Shown here in pieces: positions 56,584 to 64,000 of a DNA stretch of 64,000 bases. The stretch spans positions 2,734,001 through 2,798,000 of the forward strand of contig NZ_CP113060.1 of assembly GCF_026625725.1 (NCBI RefSeq), read 5' to 3'. A model generated the notes under the pieces. The model had not been told where the DNA came from, did not search any database, and saw only the letters and a list, made by a program, of their open reading frames with translations. The position numbers were made by a program, and so were the translations under genes. Source of the DNA: Pseudomonas sp. SL4(2022). Its GTDB lineage: Bacteria > Pseudomonadota > Gammaproteobacteria > Pseudomonadales > Pseudomonadaceae. Position 1 is the stretch's first letter; every line of letters starts with the position of its first letter.

Positions 56584-56593
56584 GCCGTTTTTC

Positions 56594-56617
56594 GTCGCGG
56601 CTAAAGCCCCTCCCACA
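56594..56617. repeat. Half REP element between moaD and moaE
   Basis: GTCGCGGCTAAAGCCCCTCC plus CACA: a single arm of the REP family seen at 45067-45127. It fills most of the 46-base gap. Confidence 0.8.
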
Positions 56618-56629
56618 GAGAACCTCTGC

Positions 56630-57088
56630 ATGAGCATTCGCGTCCAGTCGCACCCCTTCGATCCGGGCAATGAGCTCAACGCGTTGCATGCGGCCAATCT
56701 GGGTATTGGCGCGGTGGTGAGTTTTGTTGGTTATGTGCGCGACTTCAATGAGGGGCGCGAAGTCGGCGGTATGTTTCTCGAGCACTTCCCTGGCATGACC
56801 GAAAAAGCCCTGGGCAAGATTGCCGAGGAAGCTGCGCAGCGCTGGCCACTGCTGGGCATTGAGGTGATCCACCGCATTGGCCGTCTGGAGCCGGGCGAGC
56901 CGATTGTGTTTGTTGGCACCAGCAGCGCTCACCGTCAGGCGGCGTTCGATGCCTGCAACTTCGTCATGGACTACCTGAAAACCCGCGCACCGTTCTGGAA
57001 GAAGGAAGACACCGCCGAAGGCCCGCGTTGGGTCGAGGGGCGCTGTTCCGATCAGGCGGCTGCCGAGCGCTGGAATCAGTCTGGCTGA
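56630..57088 (+). CDS. moaE: Molybdopterin synthase catalytic subunit
   Basis: A 152-residue MoaE, starting MSIRVQSHPFDPGNELNALH. Conserved FVGYVRDFNEGREVGGMFLE, IEVIHRIGRLEPGEPIVFVG and KTRAPFWKKED, the last with the Lys residues of the active site. It pairs with MoaD to make molybdopterin. moaA, moaB and mog are not in this window. Confidence 0.95.
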   Translation: MSIRVQSHPFDPGNELNALHAANLGIGAVVSFVGYVRDFNEGREVGGMFLEHFPGMTEKALGKIAEEAAQRWPLLGIEVIHRIGRLEPGEPIVFVGTSSAHRQAAFDACNFVMDYLKTRAPFWKKEDTAEGPRWVEGRCSDQAAAERWNQSG

Positions 57089-57095
57089 ACAGGTG

Positions 57096-57518
57096 CTAAC
57101 TGGCGTGTCGATTGCGGCTGGCCTGCACAATCCGCTGGGCCGGCACACGCAATTGGGCCAGCAGGTACTCGGCAAATTCCGGGGCGTAGGGTTGTAGCGC
57201 GATGGCCTGGGCCATGCAGTCGAGCCAGCTCTGGCTCAGTTGCTCGCTGATCGGCCACTGGGCGTGGAAGGCCGGGATGGCGATGGAGCCATAGCGCTCA
57301 CTGAACAACCTCGGCCCGCCAAGCCAGCCACTGAGAAAACAGGCCAGCTTGTCGCTTGCCAGCGTCAGGCTTTCGCCGTGCAACTGACGCAGTGCGTGGG
57401 CTTCGGGACGTTCATCCATCAAACGGTAGAAGTCTGTCACCAGGCGCCGTAAGCCTTCGATGCCGCCCGCTGCCTGATAGGACGCATCGCCCACACCGTA
57501 CACCGCTGCCTGCTGCAT
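57096..57518 (-). CDS. Group II truncated haemoglobin
   Basis: A 140-residue globin from ATG at 57516-57518 (AGGAG nine bases upstream; a GTG one codon earlier is possible). Helical stretch GGIEGLRRLVTDFYRLMDER is the 2/2 globin start, FLSGWLGGPRLFSERYG is the group II signature, and IPAFHAQWPIS carries the proximal His. Such globins bind O2 or NO and may act in redox stress. Convergent with moaE, seven bases apart. Confidence 0.85.
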   Translation of the reverse strand: MQQAAVYGVGDASYQAAGGIEGLRRLVTDFYRLMDERPEAHALRQLHGESLTLASDKLACFLSGWLGGPRLFSERYGSIAIPAFHAQWPISEQLSQSWLDCMAQAIALQPYAPEFAEYLLAQLRVPAQRIVQASRNRHAS

Positions 57519-57587
57519 CACTCGTGCTCCTGATTAAAGCCCGCAGTATAACGGTGCACGGGATCAGGGCCGCCTCGGCCTGGATGA

Positions 57588-59423
57588 TCAGTGGGCAAGA
57601 AAGCGGCGCAGGCTGCGAATTTCGCCCTGGATCAGCGGCAGCGTGTTCTGCAGTACCTGGCTGCTGTCTGGCAGCAGGCTGTCGTCGGCCTTGCTGGTTT
57701 GCAGGGCGGTAAAGCTGCCACTGGTAAACGGCAGCACCACTTTGTGCTGGTCACCGAGGAAGGCCAGGCGGTCCCAGTCGCCGGCCAGTAGAAGTCGGTC
57801 GGGTTTGGCATCGAACAGGCTGCGGCCGATTGAGTAATCCTGTTTTGGGTTTTTCACGCCTAGCAGCGGCAGCAGAGTGGGCAGCAGGTCGCTGTGGCTG
57901 GTGCGCAGGCTTTCCTGCTGAGCCGCGTGGCCAGGCACCCAGAGTACCAGCGGCACCCGTACCTGTTCGTCGACAAAGGTCGAGTTATGCCCCCAGCGGC
58001 CTTGTTCCATGAATTCTTCGCCATGATCACCGGTGATCACCACCAGGGTATTGTCGATCAGACCGTTCTTCTCCAGGTGCTCGGTGATGCGCGCCAACTG
58101 GCTGTCCAGGTGGTGCACCGCGTTCAGGTAGCGGTTGTAGATGCCGCCAATGTCTCGTTGCAGGTTCATGCTGGCGTAGCTGAAATCCGGTAGGTAGTCC
58201 GGTTTGATCACCGACTCCTGCGGGAAGTTGTAGTTGGCGTGCGGTGACTCGAAGAACAGGAAGGTCATAAACGGCGTGTTGGGGTCGCGCTGATCGACGA
58301 ACTTCAGCAGTCGGTCCACATTGCGCCGATCACGCTGCCACGTCTCGCCCTGGTCATCTTCGATCATCTGCTCGCGCGGCACATTGACGAACAGGGTCTT
58401 GTCGAATTCCGGGTAGCTGAAGCGGGCGCTGGTGAACAGCTTGATCTGGTAATTCTGCTGCTGCAGCACATCGATCAGCGGGCTGCCGACGCGGGCATCA
58501 AGCACCGGAAACCAGAGGTTCGCTGGCAGGCTGTAGAACTGGCTGAACATGCCGATGCGTGTACCGTTGCCGCCGGAGTAGTGGCTAACGAAATGCTGAG
58601 CGCGCTTGGCGAAGGCGTGCGTCTGCGGCATCACTTCAGGATTGAGGCTGTCGGCGCGCCAGGACTCGGCCACCAGCCAGACGATATTCAGCGGCTTGGC
58701 CGGTGGTTCGATGCGCAGCGGTGCCTGGGGATAGCGCAACTGGCCTTTCAGTTCGGTGCTGGCGACTTCCATGCGTTGTGGGCGTTGCAGACCAAACTGC
58801 TGCTCCAACACGCGGCGCATGGTCAGTGGCTGGTAAAAGGGCACCCGTTGGGCGCTCTCCAGCAGCGGGCTGTACCCATAGAAATGACTGATGCCGTAGC
58901 TGACCCGTTCACCCAGGGTGACCACAATAAACAGTGGCAACACCCAGGCCAGCCGTGGCAACGGCAGGCCCAGGCGTGCCAGGCCGTGGGCGGCGGCCAG
59001 CAGCAGCGCCTGCAGGGCAAAGATGCCGGCCGCGAGCAGCGCCACTTCGCGCTCGGTGGAGGCCGAGGAGCCCAGCGCCGCAATCCCGCCGGGCGTGGTG
59101 ATGATGTTCCAGACGAAACCGTTGAGGTGGAAGCCATAGAGCTGCCAGAGCAGGTGGTCGCCATACAGCGCCAGTTGCACCGCGCCTGCCAGTACGATTG
59201 CCAGCACTGCGGCTGCTTTGCCTGAAACACGCAGCAGCAGGCGCGTGATGGCCCAAGCGGGGGCGATAAACAGCAAGGCATAGCTGCCAATCAGCAGCAG
59301 TTGATAGAGCAACAGCCATGACGGCGCGGCCAGATCAAAGAAATGTCCCAGGTTCAGGGCAGCTGCCAGCCAGGTCAGAAGCCAATAGGCGGCATAGGGG
59401 CGACGCGGTGCGGCGAGTGGCAT
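57588..59423 (-). CDS. YejM/PbgA-like membrane sulfatase
   Basis: A 611-residue protein with five N-terminal helices (DUF3413-like part, residues 1-190) and a periplasmic sulfatase-fold domain. The start is ATG at 59421-59423 with AAGGATTG upstream. Sulfatase-fold motifs: WLVAESWRADSLNP, SGGNGTRIGMFSQFYSLPAN with the Thr at the nucleophile place, and VVITGDHGEEFMEQGRWGHN for metal binding. E. coli YejM regulates LPS synthesis by controlling LpxC turnover; that role is inferred here from architecture only. Confidence 0.9.
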   Translation of the reverse strand: MPLAAPRRPYAAYWLLTWLAAALNLGHFFDLAAPSWLLLYQLLLIGSYALLFIAPAWAITRLLLRVSGKAAAVLAIVLAGAVQLALYGDHLLWQLYGFHLNGFVWNIITTPGGIAALGSSASTEREVALLAAGIFALQALLLAAAHGLARLGLPLPRLAWVLPLFIVVTLGERVSYGISHFYGYSPLLESAQRVPFYQPLTMRRVLEQQFGLQRPQRMEVASTELKGQLRYPQAPLRIEPPAKPLNIVWLVAESWRADSLNPEVMPQTHAFAKRAQHFVSHYSGGNGTRIGMFSQFYSLPANLWFPVLDARVGSPLIDVLQQQNYQIKLFTSARFSYPEFDKTLFVNVPREQMIEDDQGETWQRDRRNVDRLLKFVDQRDPNTPFMTFLFFESPHANYNFPQESVIKPDYLPDFSYASMNLQRDIGGIYNRYLNAVHHLDSQLARITEHLEKNGLIDNTLVVITGDHGEEFMEQGRWGHNSTFVDEQVRVPLVLWVPGHAAQQESLRTSHSDLLPTLLPLLGVKNPKQDYSIGRSLFDAKPDRLLLAGDWDRLAFLGDQHKVVLPFTSGSFTALQTSKADDSLLPDSSQVLQNTLPLIQGEIRSLRRFLAH

Positions 59424-59595
59424 GGACAATCCTTGCAAAGGGCGACAGGAGGAATGGCGCAGTCAGGCGTCGGCCAAGGAAAACAGCCTTGGCTTAACTG
59501 CGCATTAAATGTCGCGCTTACGTTGCAGCGGGGCAGAGCGTCGCGGAGTCCCCTCGGGGGGCTTAAGTCATAAGATCAGATAGCGCCGCGTGGGA

Positions 59596-60849
<1,254 letters not shown>

Positions 60850-61800
60850 TCAGGCATCCGCTTGGCGTACACGTTTGCGAAAGGCACCGGGGCTTTCCCC
60901 GCACAGCTGCTTGAACAGTTTGGCGAAGGTGGCGCGGTCGCCGTAGCCCACCTGTTCGGCAATTTGTTCCAGTGCCAGCGGGCCGCGCAGCAGCTGTTGC
61001 GCCGCGCTGATGCGCACGCGTTGCAGGTAATCGTTGGGCGTCAGGCCGGTGCTGGATTTAAAGCGCCGCAGCAAGGTGCGCGCCGAGCAGTTGGCGTGTG
61101 CGGCCAGGCGGTTGAGGTCGATGCTTTGCGCGTAGTGCAGGTTTAACCAATGCAGCAGCGGGGCCAGTGGGCAGTGCGTTTGGATGGGCGGCAGCAGCGG
61201 GGCAAAGCGCGACTGGCTGCCGCGCTGGCTGTCGAAGACCAATGCGTTGGCCACCTGCTGGGCAAGCTCTGCACCGCCGTGCTGGCCGATCAGGTGCAGG
61301 CACAAGTCCAGCCCGGCGTGCGCACCGCCGGAGCTGAGCACGTGGCCGTCTTCACACACCAGTTGCTCGATGTGCAAGCTGACCTCGGGGTATCGCTGGC
61401 GAAAGGTCGTGGCCAGCGCCCAATGCGTGGTCGCGCGCCGGCCGGTCAACATGCCGGCAGCGGCCAGCAAGAAGGCGCTGCTGCACAGGCTGGCCACTTG
61501 CTGCTGCGGCGGGCGTTGCGCCAGCCAGGGCAGCAACGCGGCGTTGTCGGTCAGGGTGCGGTCGATGGCACTGCCGCTGGCCGCCAGCAGAATCAGATCG
61601 GCGTCTTCGGCCAGGCTCAGATCGCCATCGACCTGAATCTGTGCAAAACCCAGATCGACTGGCTGGCCCGTGAGGCTGAAGCGCTGCAGGGTGAACAGCG
61701 ATCGCCCAGCCACATGGTTGGCCAGGTTGAACGCATCCATGGCCATGCTCAGGCTTGAACAGACCGTTTGCGGGCACACGTACAGGGCGATGGTGGGCAT
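60850..61800 (-). CDS. GlxA-family AraC-type regulator with DJ-1/PfpI domain
   Basis: A 316-residue protein. Start at ATG 61798-61800 (MPTIALYVCPQTVCSSLSMA) fits homologues better than the 14-residue longer frame. Residues 1-180 are a DJ-1/PfpI domain with Cys in VASLCSSAFLLAAAGML; residues about 215-315 form an AraC HTH (LNRLAAHANCSARTLLRRFK, IAEQVGYGDRATFAKLFKQL). Members control choline, carnitine, arginine and similar catabolism in pseudomonads. It lies just before the FAD oxidoreductase gene. Confidence 0.9.
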   Translation of the reverse strand: MPTIALYVCPQTVCSSLSMAMDAFNLANHVAGRSLFTLQRFSLTGQPVDLGFAQIQVDGDLSLAEDADLILLAASGSAIDRTLTDNAALLPWLAQRPPQQQVASLCSSAFLLAAAGMLTGRRATTHWALATTFRQRYPEVSLHIEQLVCEDGHVLSSGGAHAGLDLCLHLIGQHGGAELAQQVANALVFDSQRGSQSRFAPLLPPIQTHCPLAPLLHWLNLHYAQSIDLNRLAAHANCSARTLLRRFKSSTGLTPNDYLQRVRISAAQQLLRGPLALEQIAEQVGYGDRATFAKLFKQLCGESPGAFRKRVRQADA

Positions 61801-61921
61801 GGCGGCGTCATCAATGGGGCAAGTTTTGGCGATTATTGACACAAAGCTGTCTTAAACGCCAATCGCGGCGCAGCGCTTTAACGGCAATACTGCTGACACG
61901 TTACTGACTGGAGTCCGTCCC

Positions 61922-62392
61922 ATGAGCCACCCCAATGCCGCGCTGATCACCCGTTTTTATCAGGCCTTCCAGCAACTGGACGCTGAGGCCATGGCCCGCT
62001 GCTACAGCGACGATGTGCAGTTCAGCGACCCGGTGTTTACTGACCTGCGCGGGACGGATGCCGGCGACATGTGGCGCATGTTGTGTGCCAAGGCGCAGGG
62101 CTTTAGCCTGACGTTTGATGGCGTGGCCGCCGATGACTTTTCCGGCAAGGCGCGCTGGATCGCCACCTACACCTTCAGCCAGACCGGCAACCAGGTGGTC
62201 AATCACATCGAGGCCAACTTCCGCTTTCGCGACGGCAAAATCTGCGAGCACCGCGATCACTTCGACCTGTGGCGCTGGGCCGCTCAGGCGCTGGGTTTCA
62301 AAGGCCGCTTGCTGGGTTGGACGCCCTTTGTGCAGAACGCCATCCGCCAGCAGGCGGGTAAAGGGTTGGCTGCCTTCCAGAAGAGTCGTTAA
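61922..62392 (+). CDS. NTF2-like (SnoaL) protein
   Basis: A 156-residue protein of the nuclear transport factor 2 fold: HPNAALITRFYQAFQQLDAE, MARCYSDDVQFSDPVFTDLR and VVNHIEANFRFRDGKICEHR. Such proteins bind or isomerise small hydrophobic ligands; no specific activity can be assigned. TGGAGTCC precedes the ATG. It may be co-transcribed with the GIY-YIG gene 37 bases on. Confidence 0.88.
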   Translation: MSHPNAALITRFYQAFQQLDAEAMARCYSDDVQFSDPVFTDLRGTDAGDMWRMLCAKAQGFSLTFDGVAADDFSGKARWIATYTFSQTGNQVVNHIEANFRFRDGKICEHRDHFDLWRWAAQALGFKGRLLGWTPFVQNAIRQQAGKGLAAFQKSR

Positions 62393-62429
62393 GCTCGGCG
62401 ACCGTGCTCATTGCCTGCCGATTTAACTG

Positions 62430-62750
62430 ATGCCTGACGCCTCTTCTGTGCCTGAAACACCTGCCGCCAAGCCCTGGTTTGTGTACCTGGTGCGCGCGGT
62501 TAACGGGGCGTTGTACTGCGGCATCAGCGACGACCCACACAAGCGGTTTGCCAAGCACCAGAGTGGTAAGGGCGCGCGCTTCTTTTACTCCAGTCCGGCG
62601 CAGGCGCTGGTGTACACCGAGGCCTGCGCGGGCAAGGGGGATGCGCTGCGGCGTGAGCGGGCGATCAAGGCGTTGAGCAAAGCCGCCAAGGAGCATTTGG
62701 TGGCGACCGCCGCTGTTATCGCTGCGGTTGATAGCGTGCCATCAGGCTAA
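62430..62750 (+). CDS. GIY-YIG nuclease family protein
   Basis: A 106-residue single-domain GIY-YIG protein. Catalytic core: [20 protein letters not shown] (the second motif reads YCGIS), Arg in [18 protein letters not shown], and [20 protein letters not shown] with the Glu. The family (UPF0213, YhbQ type) is thought to act on DNA, but the role is unclear. The 18 residues before the domain are low-complexity ([12 protein letters not shown]), so a later start is possible. Confidence 0.9.
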   Translation: MPDASSVPETPAAKPWFVYLVRAVNGALYCGISDDPHKRFAKHQSGKGARFFYSSPAQALVYTEACAGKGDALRRERAIKALSKAAKEHLVATAAVIAAVDSVPSG

Positions 62751-62816
62751 GCGGGTAGGCCGTCGCCGGCTGTGCGGTTAAGCTGCGGGCTTACCTGAAC
62801 CCTTGCGGAGCCTGCC

Positions 62817-63752
62817 ATGCACGAGTTGATCCTGCACCACTACCCAACCTCGCCCTTTGCTGAAAAAGCGCGGTTGATGCTCGGTTTCAAGCAGTTGTCC
62901 TGGCGTTCGGTGATGATTCCGGCGGTGATGCCCAAACCCGATCTCACCGCCCTGACCGGCGGCTACCGCAAGACCCCGGTGCTGCAAGTCGGTGCTGATA
63001 TCTACTGCGACACCGCCCTGATTGCCCGCCGTCTTGAAGCGGAGAAAGCGACCCCGGCGCTGTTCCCCGAAGGTCAAGCATTCAACGTCGCCTGCTTTGC
63101 CCAGTGGGCCGATGCTCAGGTGTTTTTGCATGCGGTCAGCCTGGTGTTCCAGCCGGAATCCATCGCCGCGCGCTTTGGCAAGTTGCCGCCGGAGTTTCTC
63201 AAAGCCTTTATTGCCGATCGCAGCAACCTGTTCACCGGTGGCCTGGCCACGCGCATTCCGCTGGAAGTGGCCAAGCACCAATGGCCCACGCTGATGGCGC
63301 GTTTGCAGCAGCAACTGGAGCGTGAATCTGGCGATTTCCTGTTTGGCGAGGCCTCACTGGCTGACATCGCCATGGCTCACCCGTTGTGGTTCCTGCGTGG
63401 CACACCGGTCACGGCTCCGCTGGTCGATGAGTACCCGGCGGTGGCCACCTGGCTGGCGCGCGTGCTGGATTTCGGCCACGGCTCATTCAGCGAAATGAGC
63501 GGCGAAGACGCTGTTGCCATTGCCCGTGACGCCACCCCGGCGGCTTTGCCAGACGCGGCGTTGGCCGACCCGAATGGCTTTACCCTTGGCCAGCAGGTGG
63601 CCATCTCCGCCATCGACTACGGCGTGGATGCGGTGGAAGGTGAGTTGGTCTTCAGCGGCAGCGAAGAACTGATCCTGCGCCGCGAAGACCCACGCGCCGG
63701 CACCGTGCATGTGCACTTCCCGCGCATGGGCTTTGCCATCAAGGCGCTGTAA
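62817..63752 (+). CDS. Glutathione S-transferase family protein
   Basis: A 311-residue protein. N-terminal thioredoxin-like domain: HELILHHYPTSPFAEKARLM and YRKTPVLQVGADIYCDTALI (the cis-Pro for glutathione). The C-terminal helical domain includes LERESGDFLFGEASLADIAM. About 100 residues are added at the C-terminus (GQQVAISAIDYGVDAVEGEL), beyond the usual 200-210, as in some pseudomonad GSTs. The substrate is unknown. Confidence 0.88.
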   Translation: MHELILHHYPTSPFAEKARLMLGFKQLSWRSVMIPAVMPKPDLTALTGGYRKTPVLQVGADIYCDTALIARRLEAEKATPALFPEGQAFNVACFAQWADAQVFLHAVSLVFQPESIAARFGKLPPEFLKAFIADRSNLFTGGLATRIPLEVAKHQWPTLMARLQQQLERESGDFLFGEASLADIAMAHPLWFLRGTPVTAPLVDEYPAVATWLARVLDFGHGSFSEMSGEDAVAIARDATPAALPDAALADPNGFTLGQQVAISAIDYGVDAVEGELVFSGSEELILRREDPRAGTVHVHFPRMGFAIKAL

Positions 63753-63779
63753 GGCCTTAGTACCTGACGTACTGAGCGG

Positions 63780-64000
63780 TCAGTAAGCGGCCCGCATGGC
63801 TTGCGGGTCGAAGCCGTGCACCAGCGTGCCCTTGATATCCAGCAGGGGCACGCCGCGTCCGCCGAGGGCTTTGAACGTGGCATTACCGGCGGCGTCTTTT
63901 TCGATATCCACTTCCCGATACCGCACGCCATCGCTGGCTAACTGCTCGCGGGCTTTGGCGCAATAGCCGCACCATTGGGTGGCATACAGCACCACCTCGC
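63780..64000 (-). CDS. Glutaredoxin-like protein (5' end off the window)
   Basis: The reading frame runs off the right edge. Visible part: EVVLYATQWCGYCAKAREQL, a CGYC redox motif, then GGRGVPLLDIKGTLVHGFDP with the cis-Pro. It matches small glutaredoxins (about 75-85 residues), so only a few N-terminal residues should be missing. Convergent with the GST gene. A GTG at 63993-63995 is possible as a start but the true one is probably outside. Confidence 0.85.
   Translation of the reverse strand, partial: EVVLYATQWCGYCAKAREQLASDGVRYREVDIEKDAAGNATFKALGGRGVPLLDIKGTLVHGFDPQAMRAAY

Overview
The window looks like chromosomal DNA of a gammaproteobacterium of the genus Pseudomonas. The main reasons are an MvaT-type H-NS analogue (a pseudomonad family), the gene order DUF4350/DUF4129/SpoIIM/RDD - sbcB - mvaT - purU - PctA/B-type chemoreceptor (which matches my recollection of the PA4310-PA4322 neighbourhood of P. 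aeruginosa), a sigma-54 promoter in front of gcvH-gcvP-sdaA-gcvT, and several REP-type palindromes. Coding density is high. I see no rRNA, tRNA, CRISPR array, intact insertion sequence or prophage.

Layout. 1-5.3 kb: a leftward membrane-protein operon (RDD, SpoIIM, DUF4129, DUF4350; the last gene runs off the left edge) and a separate NPYAAP membrane protein. 5.4-9.2 kb: sbcB, mvaT, purU, a CBS-domain gene broken by a small deletion, and a 58-codon ORF. 9.2-16.9 kb: amino-acid type chemoreceptor, HerA-like ATPase, a TerC-family Mn exporter behind a long structured leader, two small lipoproteins and a cytosolic-type M14 carboxypeptidase. 17-23.3 kb: glycine cleavage operon with serine dehydratase but without the glyA copy often found there, driven by a clear -24/-12 promoter. 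23.5-30.2 kb: DUF1302 porin, DUF1329 protein, a MalT-like LuxR regulator whose reading frame runs on into the convergent sirB1-type gene. 30.3-37.8 kb: periplasmic helical protein, branched-chain amino-acid dehydrogenase, LexA-controlled yebG, PsiE, SWIM/SNF2 helicase, AraC regulator, SBP_bac_3 protein.

37.9-44 kb is the main accessory island: arsenic resistance. An ACR3 arsenite exporter diverges from an ArsC-ArsR fusion gene, which is followed by arsH, a dual-specificity-like phosphatase, a YnfA-type membrane protein, the arsenic-associated GAPDH and arsJ. These genes cover As(V) reduction, As(III) export, organoarsenical oxidation and export of 1-arseno-3-phosphoglycerate. 44-49 kb: EamA exporter, REP elements, an 84-bp remnant of the 3' end of polB, a COG4637-like ATPase and an intact SOS-controlled polB. 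The remnant plus the intact gene bracket the ATPase and suggest insertion or replacement by recombination at polB.

49-64 kb is largely housekeeping: rlhA, SDR, yaaA, PIN-PhoH ATPase, moaC-moaD-moaE, truncated haemoglobin, YejM-like sulfatase, FAD oxidoreductase with a GlxA-type regulator, NTF2-like, GIY-YIG, GST and a glutaredoxin cut by the right edge. All functional calls come from reading the translated sequence and remembered family signatures; no database search was run.
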